From CALWZE01 sp036644375 (GTDB lineage Bacteria > Bacillota > Clostridia > Oscillospirales > Ruminococcaceae): a stretch of 64,000 bases of DNA. Positions 39,107 to 47,944 of the stretch are shown piece after piece (the first letter of the stretch is position 1; each line of letters starts with the position of its first letter). The stretch covers positions 1-64,000 of the forward strand of contig JAVXQD010000002.1 of the NCBI GenBank assembly GCA_036644375.1, in the 5' to 3' direction. A model generated the notes under the pieces. That model was not told where the DNA came from. It worked only from the letters and a program-made list of their open reading frames with translations, and did not search any database. Made by a program: the position numbers and the translations under genes.

Positions 39107-39517
39107 TATAAACACTCCTTGTTAGTTGGCGGAAATTTAGTACTGCAATATTATATACAGGTTTTCTTAATTATTGTCAACACTTTTTTGGCGTCACCTT
39201 CAAAGTAAATTCGACTTATTTTCACTTCCATGTATATATATTGACAAAAGCGCGGATTTTTATCGGAAAACATTTTAAATTTGACAGGTCGTATTCATGA
39301 TTTCCGCATCCGTTTACAATAGTATAAGCATTTATACCTTTGTAATGTCAATAGCCTATTCCAAATAAATTGAAAATATTCCGTTTTTATGCTACAGTTT
39401 TCAAGCGGGCAGTTTCGGCGCCCATTATTTAAGTATATTATCCATTTAAACGGATACCCGCAATGTGCAGTCTGAACAGCGCTTTTCAAAACAATGAAAT
39501 CGGAGATAAATAAACAT
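39107..39517. other. Gene-free region between acpP and the HAD phosphatase gene
   Basis: About 410 bases, AT-rich, holding the acpP promoter and otherwise no frame with a ribosome site. Two TTGACA-like boxes (39239-39246 and near 39280) lack a well-spaced -10. No RNA gene or repeat recognised. Confidence 0.5.
39150..39180 (-). promoter_or_regulatory. Promoter of acpP
   Basis: On the minus strand a perfect TTGACA (39175-39180) is followed, after 17 bases, by TATATAAT (39150-39157). Confidence 0.8.
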
Positions 39518-40168
39518 ATGTATAAGCTCTGCGCTTTTGACCTTGACGGAACTCTTGTGAATACCATCAACGACATTTCCGACTCGTTGAACCACTGCCT
39601 TGAACAGCTCGGCTTCCCCACCCACCCCGAAAGTGCATATCCGCGCATGGTCGGCGACGGGATGCGTATGATCTGCCTCAGAGCCCTGCCCGAGGAGCAC
39701 AAGGACTCGGTGGACGAGCTTGTCGGCCTTTACAAGGATAGATATCTCAATCACTGCTGTGACCGCAGCGAGCCTTACGGCGGGGTCTGCGAGCTCTTGT
39801 CGCGGCTTTCCGAAAGCGGCGTGAAATGCGCCGTTGTCTCAAATAAGCCGCACGAGCAGACTCGGCGCGTTGCGGACAGGTATTTTTCGGGCATGGATTT
39901 TTCACTCGTATTGGGTCAGTCGGACAATATTCCGCGCAAGCCCGCCCCCGACATGCTGCTGTATGCCGCAGAGCGGTGCGGCGTCACCGCCGAGGAGACA
40001 ATTTATGTCGGAGACTCGGACGTTGATGTGGTTTTCGCCCATTCCGCCGGCATTAAGTGCATCGGAGTCGAATGGGGCTTCCGAGGAAAAGAAGAGTTGA
40101 AAAGAGCGGGCGCAGATTACATAACCGGCTCGTGCGACGAGATTTTCGAGCTGGTGAGCGGGAAATAA
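39518..40168 (+). CDS. HAD-family phosphatase (phosphoglycolate phosphatase-like)
   Basis: The 216-residue protein is a subclass I HAD hydrolase: motif I DLDGTLVNT (Asp 8/10 region), motif II VVSNKP, the KPAPDMLLYAAERC lysine motif III, and motif IV VGDSDVDV. The sequence pattern is that of Gph or PpaX phosphatases, which clear phosphoglycolate from DNA repair or split pyrophosphate; specificity cannot be read here. I start at the ATG after CGGAGA (MYKLCAFDLDGT), which places motif I at the usual distance; an ATG eight codons earlier has no ribosome site. It is a single gene. Confidence 0.9.
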   Translation: MYKLCAFDLDGTLVNTINDISDSLNHCLEQLGFPTHPESAYPRMVGDGMRMICLRALPEEHKDSVDELVGLYKDRYLNHCCDRSEPYGGVCELLSRLSESGVKCAVVSNKPHEQTRRVADRYFSGMDFSLVLGQSDNIPRKPAPDMLLYAAERCGVTAEETIYVGDSDVDVVFAHSAGIKCIGVEWGFRGKEELKRAGADYITGSCDEIFELVSGK

Positions 40169-40189
40169 TCTAATGCATATGGCATGGCA

Positions 40190-40399
40190 TTATCCGACTT
40201 TTTCACAGATGTATGCCCACCGAAGTCCGAAGCGCGTGCCTGTATTTATCTCGGTGACCTTATACAGTTTATCACCGATACGGAAGGTCACCGGACTTTT
40301 TCTGCCGACAAACTCAATTGCCATGTTTTTGTCCCCGAAATATTTTACAAGCTCCGCGCACAGCGCCCCGGTGTTCTCAGGCCTGTCACAGAGTGTCAT
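40190..40399 (-). CDS. Possible small conserved protein, function unknown
   Basis: A 69-codon frame between the HAD phosphatase and the pckG terminator. Its product (TLCDRPENTGALCAELVKYFGDKN, then EFVGRKSPVTFRIGDKLYKVTEINTGTRFGLRW) reads like a folded small protein with beta-strand pattern, but I cannot name it. The ribosome site is poor at the first ATG; a second ATG at residue 26 follows GGGG. No promoter is seen, so coding remains uncertain. Confidence 0.5.
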   Translation of the reverse strand: MTLCDRPENTGALCAELVKYFGDKNMAIEFVGRKSPVTFRIGDKLYKVTEINTGTRFGLRWAYICEKVG

Positions 40400-40466
40400 C
40401 CTATATTTTTACCGAACACTGTATCTGCTCCCCTCCCCCGCACCGTGCGGGATTTGACGATTCATA

Positions 40467-40512
40467 AAAAGGTCCGCGCTGCTCATAATTCGATGAGCAG
40501 CGCGGACCTTTT
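40467..40512. terminator. Very strong terminator after pckG
   Basis: A 20-bp perfect stem (40467-40486 with 40493-40512) flanked by A and T runs, so it can work in both directions. It would end pckG, which stops at 40550. Confidence 0.95.
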
Positions 40513-40549
40513 AGTTATTCGGAATCAGCGAGCTTTCGCAATTATTGCA

Positions 40550-42319
40550 TTAAGCCTTTGCAAGTCTCGCACGAAGAGCACTGAGCTCCTCATTGAGCTT
40601 TGCGGGGAGCTTGTCGCCGAATTTCTTGTAGAATTCCTCAATGCCGTCCGCTTCCGCAGTCCAGAGATCCTTGTCAACCGAAAGGAGGTCACGAACTACG
40701 TCGACGTTGATGTCAAGTCCTTCAATTTCGATATCCTCAGGCTTGGGCTCGTAGCCGATTGCTGTCTCAACAGCCTCGACCTCGCCCTTGCAGCGCTTGA
40801 GCATCCACATGAGAACACGCATGTTGTCCCCGAAGCCCGGCCAGATAAAGTTGCCGTTATCGTCTGTGCGGAACCAGTTTACATTGAATATCTTAGGTGC
40901 TTTGTCGCCGAGCTTTTCGCCCATCTCGAGCCAGTGAGCAAAATAGTCGCCCATGTGATATCCGCAGAACGGCAGCATTGCCATCGGGTCGCGGCGAACA
41001 ACGCCCACGGCACCGGTTGCGGCGGCTGTTGTCTCCGAGGCCATGATTGAGCCGACGAACACGCCGTGTGCCCAGTCAAACGACTGATAGACCAGCGGAG
41101 CTGTCTTTGCGCGGCGTCCGCCGAAGAGAATGCAGGATACCGGCACTCCGTTTGCGTTTTCAAACTCGGAGCTGATGCACGGGCAGTTTACCGCAGGAGC
41201 CGTGAAGCGGCTGTTCGGATGAGCGCCCTTGCCCTTTTCGGCATCGCCGTTCCAGACCTCGCCCTTCCAGTTCAGGCTGTTTTTGGGCGGGTTTTTGTCA
41301 AGGCCTTCCCACCAAACCGTGTTGTCGTCCAGATTGTGAACAACGTTGGTGAAGATGGCGTTTTTCTTTGTTGATTCAAGCGCATTGAAGTTGGAATGCG
41401 CGTTTGTGCCGGGAGCAACGCCGAAAAATCCGTTCTCGGGATTTATCGCATAAAGTCTGCCGTCAGCTCCGATACGCAGCCAGGCGATATCGTCGCCCAC
41501 ACACCAGACCTTGTATCCCTTCTTTGCATAAACCTCGGGGGGAATGAGCATTGCGAGGTTTGTCTTGCCGCATGCGCTCGGGAAAGCGGCTGTGATATAG
41601 TTGACCTCTCCGTTCGGGTCCTCAATTCCGAGAATGAGCATATGCTCCGCCATCCAGCCCTCGCGGCGTCCCTGATTGGAGGCAATGCGAAGCGCGAAGC
41701 ACTTTTTGCCGAGAAGGACGTTGCCGCCGTAGCCTGAGTTGACAGACCATATTGCGTTGTCCTCTGGGAAGTGGCAGATATATCTCTTCTCCTCGTCGAG
41801 CTCGGCCTTTGAGTGCACTCCGCGAACCCAGTCATTGCTGTCTCCGAGCGCGTCAAGAACCTTCTGTCCGACTCTCGTCATGATGTCCATTGAAAGAACA
41901 ACATAAATCGAGTCCGTGACCTCAACGCCGACCTTTGAGAGCTTTGAGCCGACAGGTCCCATCGAATAAGGGATAACATACATTGTGCGGCCATTCATTG
42001 CCCCGTCAAATATGGGCTTGAGCATATCGTATGCCTTTTGTGTTTCCATCCAGTTGTTTGTAGGTCCCGCGTTCTCTTCTTTCTCGGTGCAGATAAAGGT
42101 GCGTCCCTCGACACGCGCGACGTCGTTGACGGCGCTGCGGTGCAGATAGCATCCCGGAAGCTTTTCCTGGTTGAGCTTAATCATCTCGCCTGAGGCCTCA
42201 CCCTTTGCGCGAAGTGAATTAAGCTGTTCGTCACTTCCGTCAATCCACATAACGGATTCGGGCTTTAAAAGTGCTTTGCACTCGTCAACCCATGCGAGCA
42301 GTTTTTTGTTGGTTGTCAT
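40550..42319 (-). CDS. pckG: Phosphoenolpyruvate carboxykinase (GTP)
   Basis: This enzyme interconverts oxaloacetate and phosphoenolpyruvate with GTP/GDP; in fermenting anaerobes it can fix CO2 toward oxaloacetate. The 589-residue protein is of the GTP type: FPSACGKTNLAML (kinase-1a P-loop with the reactive Cys), VGDDIAWLRIG (kinase-2), ENGFFGVAPGTN and RDPMAMLPFCGYHMGDYFAHWLEMG. The ATP type common in Firmicutes lacks these. AAGGAG precedes the ATG. It is a single-gene unit with its own promoter and a strong terminator. Confidence 0.97.
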   Translation of the reverse strand: MTTNKKLLAWVDECKALLKPESVMWIDGSDEQLNSLRAKGEASGEMIKLNQEKLPGCYLHRSAVNDVARVEGRTFICTEKEENAGPTNNWMETQKAYDMLKPIFDGAMNGRTMYVIPYSMGPVGSKLSKVGVEVTDSIYVVLSMDIMTRVGQKVLDALGDSNDWVRGVHSKAELDEEKRYICHFPEDNAIWSVNSGYGGNVLLGKKCFALRIASNQGRREGWMAEHMLILGIEDPNGEVNYITAAFPSACGKTNLAMLIPPEVYAKKGYKVWCVGDDIAWLRIGADGRLYAINPENGFFGVAPGTNAHSNFNALESTKKNAIFTNVVHNLDDNTVWWEGLDKNPPKNSLNWKGEVWNGDAEKGKGAHPNSRFTAPAVNCPCISSEFENANGVPVSCILFGGRRAKTAPLVYQSFDWAHGVFVGSIMASETTAAATGAVGVVRRDPMAMLPFCGYHMGDYFAHWLEMGEKLGDKAPKIFNVNWFRTDDNGNFIWPGFGDNMRVLMWMLKRCKGEVEAVETAIGYEPKPEDIEIEGLDINVDVVRDLLSVDKDLWTAEADGIEEFYKKFGDKLPAKLNEELSALRARLAKA

Positions 42320-42378
42320 ATAGTTTCTCCTTTTTGAAAATCTTTGAATTATACAAAGTCCAAATTTTCACCAAATAC

Positions 42379-42408
42379 ATTATAGCAAAAATTATCCAGA
42401 CTTTTCAA
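42379..42408 (-). promoter_or_regulatory. Promoter of pckG
   Basis: On the minus strand TTGAAA (42403-42408) and TATAAT (42379-42384), 18 bases apart, about 60 bases before the ATG. Confidence 0.75.
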
Positions 42409-42500
42409 TTGCTAAAATGTTAATTTACAAAATTCACGCGTTAATTTTTTGTCAAAGTTTTTGTGCATAATGCCCTATTTTTGAAAACGCAAGCATCAAT

Positions 42501-43007
42501 TCAAACAATAAGCTCGGATTTATATCTGCTTATCAGCTCGTCAAGACTTAAGGCGGCATTCGCGGGGCTTGTTGAGGGCATGGCGATAATCTCCCGCCCG
42601 GTCTTATCCTCACAATATCTTTTGTACAGCCCTGCCGCCGTCAATCCGTTTGCAATTATTTTTTCGATTCTGCAACTGTTTAAAATTCTGCCTATATCGT
42701 TCGGCTCGACATTTTTTATGCTCGCATCTGACGAGCCCGATATTTCGCAGCTTCCGACGACATCCCACAGTGCGATATTGCACTCGAGCAGAAATTTTAT
42801 TTTCTGCTCGGTCGTCGTCGGAGCTTCGCGGGAGAAAACCCCCGCGAGCATTTTCCAAAACCTATTGCGCGGATGCCCGTAATAAAATCCGCTCTCACGC
42901 GATTTTACCGATGGAAAGCTTCCGAGAATCAGCACTCTCGATCTCTCATCGCATATCGGCTCAAGCGTGTGGGTCAGCCTATCATACTTATTCTCTGACA
43001 TTGTCAT
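42501..43007 (-). CDS. DNA-deoxyinosine glycosylase (UDG family 6-like)
   Basis: Family-6 enzymes remove hypoxanthine left by adenine deamination. The 168-residue protein has the motif 1 region VLILGSFPSVKSRESGFYYGHPRNRFWKML, a central NIALWDVVGSCEISGSSD, and the motif 2 MPSTSPANA near the end, all typical of the family. Length matches. The ribosome site is weak (no clear GGAGG), and a second ATG is two codons in. With the family-4 uracil glycosylase at 4.7 kb, this is the second deamination-repair enzyme in the window. Confidence 0.88.
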   Translation of the reverse strand: MTMSENKYDRLTHTLEPICDERSRVLILGSFPSVKSRESGFYYGHPRNRFWKMLAGVFSREAPTTTEQKIKFLLECNIALWDVVGSCEISGSSDASIKNVEPNDIGRILNSCRIEKIIANGLTAAGLYKRYCEDKTGREIIAMPSTSPANAALSLDELISRYKSELIV

Positions 43008-43106
43008 ATTATTCCGGTAAACATTTATTTTGACGGCGCGCTTAGTTTGTTTTCATGGTAAATCGCACAGGCGGTCCGCCCTCAATTTCATCGTGTCGAA
43101 TTGCTC

Positions 43107-44102
43107 TTACATTTCGAGTGTCGCATATGCATTCTGTGTCAGCGGCGCGGTTTCCCCCGGTTCATATTCAAAAAAGCCCGCACCTGCAATCATGGCGGCA
43201 TTATCGCCGCACAGCTTGTTGTCGGGATAATACAGCTTCACTCCGCGCTCGTCGCACATGCGCTGCGCCGTCTCGCGCAAAAGCCCGTTGATTGACACGC
43301 CGCCGCAGATTGCCGCGGGCAGATTTCTCTCGGCTGCAGCCCCGACCAGTCTCTCACTCAGCATTCCGATGACTCGATGCTCAAATGACGCCGCAAGGTC
43401 GGGCTTGTTCAGCTCTATCCCCTTCATTCCGGCTGTATTCACAATATTTATGACCGCGGTTTTCAGCCCGGAGAAGCTCACGTCATATTTTCCCTCGGTG
43501 TGGGGCACGGGCAGCTTGTATGCATTCGGGTCACCGCCCTTTGCGAGTCTTGAAATTTCGGGTCCGCCCGGATATGGCAGACCCAGCGTGCGCGCAACCT
43601 TGTCAAACGCCTCACCGGCGGCATCGTCAACCGCATGACCTATAATTTTGAATTTTCTGTATCCGCCGACCTCGACAAGCTGACTGTGACCGCCCGAAAC
43701 CACAAGAGCGACAAACGGAGGCTCAAGCTCGGTGTGGGTGAGGTACAGCGACGCGATGTGTCCGTGAAGATGATGCACGGCGATGAGCGGCTTTTTCGCA
43801 GCGTAGCTCAAGCCCTTAGCAAAGCTGAGCCCTGCAAGCAGCGCACCGATAAGACCCGGCGCATAGGTCGCGGCTATGGCGTCGACGTCACACAGCTCAA
43901 CCCCCGCATCCGCGAGAGCCTTTTCGCACACGGGCACGATATTTTCGATGTGTCTGCGCGAGGCAATTTCGGGCACAACCCCGCCGTAAAGCCTGTGCTC
44001 CGCGATTTGTGTGGATATCGCGGACGATAAAATTTCGCGCCCGTCACGGACAACCGCAGCTGCGGTCTCGTCACACGAGCTCTCTATACCAAGAATAAGC
44101 AT
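43107..44102 (-). CDS. tsaD: tRNA N6-adenosine threonylcarbamoyltransferase TsaD
   Basis: TsaD transfers the threonylcarbamoyl group to A37 of ANN-reading tRNAs with TsaB and TsaE. The 331-residue protein has the ASKHA motifs: LGIESSCDETAAAV at the start, AVHHLHGHIASLYL with the iron ligands, VALVVSGGHSQLVEV, and GGVSINGLLR near the end. I start at the ATG at 44102, four bases after GGGGAG; an upstream TTG overlaps that site. It follows a flavodoxin gene. TsaB and TsaE, often next door in Firmicutes, are not in this window. Confidence 0.96.
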   Translation of the reverse strand: MLILGIESSCDETAAAVVRDGREILSSAISTQIAEHRLYGGVVPEIASRRHIENIVPVCEKALADAGVELCDVDAIAATYAPGLIGALLAGLSFAKGLSYAAKKPLIAVHHLHGHIASLYLTHTELEPPFVALVVSGGHSQLVEVGGYRKFKIIGHAVDDAAGEAFDKVARTLGLPYPGGPEISRLAKGGDPNAYKLPVPHTEGKYDVSFSGLKTAVINIVNTAGMKGIELNKPDLAASFEHRVIGMLSERLVGAAAERNLPAAICGGVSINGLLRETAQRMCDERGVKLYYPDNKLCGDNAAMIAGAGFFEYEPGETAPLTQNAYATLEM

Positions 44103-44113
44103 GTCTCTCCCCG

Positions 44114-44602
44114 TCAATCAACAAAAATTTCCTTTGCCTTTGCGGCAATGCGCTCACCGAATATCTCAAACATCGCCTTGCTGCTCTCGAAATTCTCCTT
44201 GAGCGCAACCGCGCCGAGATGAATAAAAGGCTGACCGCTTGCGGAGCCGCCCGAATAAACCAGCATTCCCTTGACGAGCATACGGCTGATAATATTCTGA
44301 ATTGCGATATCCGCTCCGCCCTGGGCATAGTCCGCCGTCGCAAACGCAGCGCCTATCTTTCCGCCGAGCTTGCAGTTGTGTGACTCATCGAACCACCTGT
44401 CAAGCTGCCAGCAGGTATTGGCGTAATATGTAGGTGTTCCGAGCACGACTGCTCGGCTCTCATTCAGGAATTCATAGTCGATGTTGTCAAAATCGAATAT
44501 TCCGACTTCAATGTTGCCCTGCTTTTGCATTCCGCCCGCAATCACCTGTGCCATTTCGCGGGTCTTTCCGCTTTTGCTGTAATAGAGAATTGTGATTTTC
44601 AT
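44114..44602 (-). CDS. Flavodoxin family protein
   Basis: The 162-residue protein has a flavodoxin-like FMN-binding fold: the phosphate loop YYSKSGKTREMA (residues 7-18), GTPTYYANTCWQLDRWFDE and AAFATADYAQGGAD. It is like the small WrbA/NAD(P)H-quinone or electron-transfer flavodoxins of anaerobes. AGGAAGG lies upstream of the ATG. It lies between rimI and tsaD on the same strand; the next start is eleven bases after its stop, so it is probably co-transcribed with tsaD, though no functional link is known. Confidence 0.88.
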   Translation of the reverse strand: MKITILYYSKSGKTREMAQVIAGGMQKQGNIEVGIFDFDNIDYEFLNESRAVVLGTPTYYANTCWQLDRWFDESHNCKLGGKIGAAFATADYAQGGADIAIQNIISRMLVKGMLVYSGGSASGQPFIHLGAVALKENFESSKAMFEIFGERIAAKAKEIFVD

Positions 44603-44722
44603 AAGTAGTCCTTCCTGTCAAATGGTTTTTATTCGATGCTGCCGTTTGGCGGCATTGTATTTTTAGGGCCGTGTCCGCCGCTTATATTTGCAAATCATAT
44701 TGCGGCTGTCTTTTTCGGCTGT

Positions 44723-45172
44723 TTATCGTGCGCTGAAATAAATCAGCATATTAATTGCGTCGTCATCGGGATTTCGATAGAAGTCTCTGCGCAAACCCGC
44801 CCGCTCAAATCCGCACTTTTCATACAGCTTTACCGCCGGCTCGTTTTTGCTGCGAACCTCAAGCGACAGCACTGCGCAGCCGAGACTTTTGCAAAGCCCT
44901 ATCGCGTGGTGTACCAGCGAGTGTGCCGCGCCCTCTCGGCGATGGGTCGGCTCAATGCAGATTTCGTTGATGTGCGCATCGTCGGACACGATGTGCATGT
45001 CGCAAAATCCGATTACCTCGCCCGCGGATTCACAGCAGAACAGGTGTGCGTGAGTCGAGACGAGCTCCTCATGAAACTGCGCCTCGCTCCACGAATTATC
45101 CGAAAATTCCTTTTCGATTAAGGCTATTTTTTGTATATCCGTTTTTGTCGCATTCCGAACCTCAAATATCAT
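44723..45172 (-). CDS. rimI: Ribosomal protein S18-alanine N-acetyltransferase RimI
   Basis: RimI acetylates the N-terminus of S18. The 149-residue GNAT protein has the acetyl-CoA loop region (INEICIEPTHRREGAAHSLVHHAI), AVLSLEVRSKNEPAVKLYEKCGFERAGLR and a final FYRNPDDDAINMLIY, the pattern of RimI. The Arg-x-x-Gly part reads RREGAA rather than the usual RGKGIG. Its ATG overlaps the polA stop by four bases. In many Firmicutes rimI sits between tsaB and tsaD; here tsaB is missing and polA is upstream. Confidence 0.9.
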   Translation of the reverse strand: MIFEVRNATKTDIQKIALIEKEFSDNSWSEAQFHEELVSTHAHLFCCESAGEVIGFCDMHIVSDDAHINEICIEPTHRREGAAHSLVHHAIGLCKSLGCAVLSLEVRSKNEPAVKLYEKCGFERAGLRRDFYRNPDDDAINMLIYFSAR

Positions 45173-47718
45173 TTTGCATCATACCAGCTTTCCCCTGAAT
45201 TAACCTGCGCGACAAGCGGCGCTTTAAGCTCCGCCGCCGCCTCCATCTCCTCGTGCAGCAGCGCCGCCGCCCTGTCCTTGTCCGCGTATGAGCTCTCGAC
45301 AATCAGCTCATCGTGAACCTGCAAAACGAGCTGAGCATCGAGATTTTCTTTTTTAAGCCTGTCCCGCACGCGTATCATGGCAAGCTTGATGATGTCGGCT
45401 GCCGTGCCCTGTATCGGGGTGTTCATCGCGAGCCTCTTTCCCAACGCCTGAAGCATCTTGTTCGAGCTTGCAAGCTCGGGCAGAGCGCGACGCCTGCCGT
45501 AAAGGGTGGTGACATATCCGTCACTCTGTGCGCGCTTGACCGTATCCGCAAGATATGCGGCAATTCCGGAATAGGTCGCAAGATAGCTGTCGATGTACTC
45601 CTTTGCCTCTCGCATCGAGACACCGACATCCTGCGCGAGGGAAAACGCGCCGATGCCATACACTATTCCGAAATTGACCGCCTTGGCGCGTCGGCGCAGT
45701 TCGGGTGTGACCATGGTTCTCGGAATCTTGAATATCTCACTCGCGGTCTCTGTGTGTATATCCCGTCCGTCGGTGAACGCCTCAATCATTTTCGTGTCGC
45801 CGCTCATGCTCGCAAGCACGCGCAGCTCAATCTGGGAATAGTCCGCGTCAAGCAGCACCCTCCCCTTTTCGGAAATGAAATATTTTCGGAATCGGCTTCC
45901 GAGCTCGGTTCTGACAGGTATATTCTGCAAGTTAGGCTCTCGCGAGCTTATGCGCCCGGTTCTGGTTTCGGTCTGTTTGAACTCGGTGTGTATTCTTCCC
46001 GTCACATCCACTGCCTTCATCAGCCCCTCAACGTAGGTTGAGTTCAGCTTCTGATAGGTTCTGTAGCTGAGAATATGCTCGATTATCGGATGGACTCCGA
46101 CAAGCCTTTCGAGTGTCTCGGCATTTGTCGAGAATCCGCTCTTGGTCTTTTTTCCGACAGGCAGCTTGAGCGTCTCAAACAGCGCCTCGCCGAGCTGCTT
46201 CGGGGAATTGACGTTGATTTTTCTGCCGATCATCTCCCATATTATCTCCTGCTCCCGCTCGATAACCTCGCACAGCTCAATTCCGAAGCCCTTTATTCCC
46301 CCGACATCGAGCATGAAGCCGATATGCTCCATTTCCGCGAGCACTCCCGCAAGCGGAAGCTCGATTTCGTCATGCAGTTTTTTCATTCCCTGCTCTTCAA
46401 GCAGGCCCTCGAGCTTTTTGCAAAGCGGCTCTGTCACGCCGAGATTGTCCGCCCCGCACTCAAATATCGGAACCGCGCCGTATTCGTTTTTCAGATTTTC
46501 AAGAATATAGTTTGCGGAGGCGGGGCTTAAAAGATAAGCCGCCAGCTTGAGGTCAAACACTATGTTTTTTGCCTTGACGCCGAGATCAATCGCCCTGTGA
46601 AACAGTGTTTTTGCGTCATAGCAGTATTTTTTGACATCCGACGCGAGCAGCGTGCCGAGCGATTTTGCATCGGTGACATATGCGTGGTCGCCTGCCGAGC
46701 AATATACCTCTTCATCGAGCACGGTCACAAAAAGCTCTTTGCTTTTCGAGATAATCTCCTCATCGAGCGGCAAAAGCTCAATCTGCTTCGTTGCTTTTTC
46801 CTTGATTTCCGCTCGTTCTCCGCCGCCGCTCTCGCTTAAAGAGCGCGCCGCATCAAGCTCGAGCCTGTTTGCTATCGAGTGCATCTCGAGCTCGCCCAAA
46901 AGCCGCGCCGCGCCCTGAGGGTCGCCCGCGCGCCTGATATATGTTTTGCAGTCCGTATCAATCGGAACCTCGCAGTTTATCTCGGCGAGCGCCCTGCTCA
47001 TATAGGCCGTCTCTTTATCCCTGACGAGCTTTGCGCGCACACCATCCTTTATTTCCGCACTGTCGATATTCTCATATACGCCGTCAAGGGTTCCGAATTT
47101 TTGAATGAGACTCAGCGCTGTCTTTTCACCGACTCCCGCGACTCCGGGAATGTTATCCGAGCTGTCGCCCATAAGGGCTTTCACCTCAATGAGCCGACGG
47201 GGCGTCACGCCGTACTTTTCAAAAACCTCGGCTTCACCCGTCTCATTGGTTTCTCCTCTGCCCATCTGAGTGGTGGTGAGCAGTACGCTCACCCCGCCGC
47301 CCACGAGCTGTAAGCTGTCGCGATCTCCCGTCGCAATGTAACAGGTATCTCCGCTTTTCCTGCACGCGTCCGCGAAGGTGCCGAGAATATCATCCGCCTC
47401 AAAGCCCTCGCAGGTCACTGTCGTGTACCCCAGCATCGCGAGCAGCTCCTTTAGCGGCTGCATCTGTCCCGCAAGCTCCTCCGGCATACCCTTGCGGTTT
47501 GCTTTATAGCCGTCGTACATTTTGTGGCGGAATGTCTTGGCGCGCAGATCAAATGCCACCGCGACCGCATCGGGACTGTACTGCTCGATGAGTTTCAAAA
47601 AGATACTCATAAAGCCGTATATCGCGTTCGTGTATCTTCCATCCTTTGTGGTCAGCAGTTTTATAGCATAAAAAGCGCGGTTCAGCACGCTGTTTCCGTC
47701 AATGCAAAGCAGTTTCAT
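45169..47718 (-). CDS. polA: DNA polymerase I
   Basis: PolA removes RNA primers and fills gaps in replication and repair. The 849-residue protein has the 5'-3' exonuclease domain (YKANRKGMPEEL, ATGDRDSLQLV, LMGDSSDNIPGVAGVGEKTA), a middle domain in which the 3'-5' exonuclease acidic motifs are not recognisable (LFVTVLDEEVYC instead of DxE), and a complete polymerase domain: motif A LDADYSQIELRVLA, motif B RRRAKAVNFGIVYGIG and motif C LQVHDELIVE. So it should lack proofreading, as in other Gram-positives. GGAGG precedes the ATG. It overlaps rimI by four bases. Confidence 0.97.
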   Translation of the reverse strand: MKLLCIDGNSVLNRAFYAIKLLTTKDGRYTNAIYGFMSIFLKLIEQYSPDAVAVAFDLRAKTFRHKMYDGYKANRKGMPEELAGQMQPLKELLAMLGYTTVTCEGFEADDILGTFADACRKSGDTCYIATGDRDSLQLVGGGVSVLLTTTQMGRGETNETGEAEVFEKYGVTPRRLIEVKALMGDSSDNIPGVAGVGEKTALSLIQKFGTLDGVYENIDSAEIKDGVRAKLVRDKETAYMSRALAEINCEVPIDTDCKTYIRRAGDPQGAARLLGELEMHSIANRLELDAARSLSESGGGERAEIKEKATKQIELLPLDEEIISKSKELFVTVLDEEVYCSAGDHAYVTDAKSLGTLLASDVKKYCYDAKTLFHRAIDLGVKAKNIVFDLKLAAYLLSPASANYILENLKNEYGAVPIFECGADNLGVTEPLCKKLEGLLEEQGMKKLHDEIELPLAGVLAEMEHIGFMLDVGGIKGFGIELCEVIEREQEIIWEMIGRKINVNSPKQLGEALFETLKLPVGKKTKSGFSTNAETLERLVGVHPIIEHILSYRTYQKLNSTYVEGLMKAVDVTGRIHTEFKQTETRTGRISSREPNLQNIPVRTELGSRFRKYFISEKGRVLLDADYSQIELRVLASMSGDTKMIEAFTDGRDIHTETASEIFKIPRTMVTPELRRRAKAVNFGIVYGIGAFSLAQDVGVSMREAKEYIDSYLATYSGIAAYLADTVKRAQSDGYVTTLYGRRRALPELASSNKMLQALGKRLAMNTPIQGTAADIIKLAMIRVRDRLKKENLDAQLVLQVHDELIVESSYADKDRAAALLHEEMEAAAELKAPLVAQVNSGESWYDAK

Positions 47719-47944
47719 ATTTTTCCTCCGAATTATAGGCCGATTTAAATTAGTATATCACAAATCCGCGCTTTTATGGTACAATATCCACACAAAGCAT
47801 ACCCGCTTACAGCCGGAACGTATGCTGCGGTCGGCGCCCTGTCTGCCCGCGATATCGGACCGCACATATTCTCTGTGCGGCATTGTTATTGCGTGCGGGG
47901 CTCGGCTTTCACGACTACAAACCAAACCGAAATGGAATCAATCA

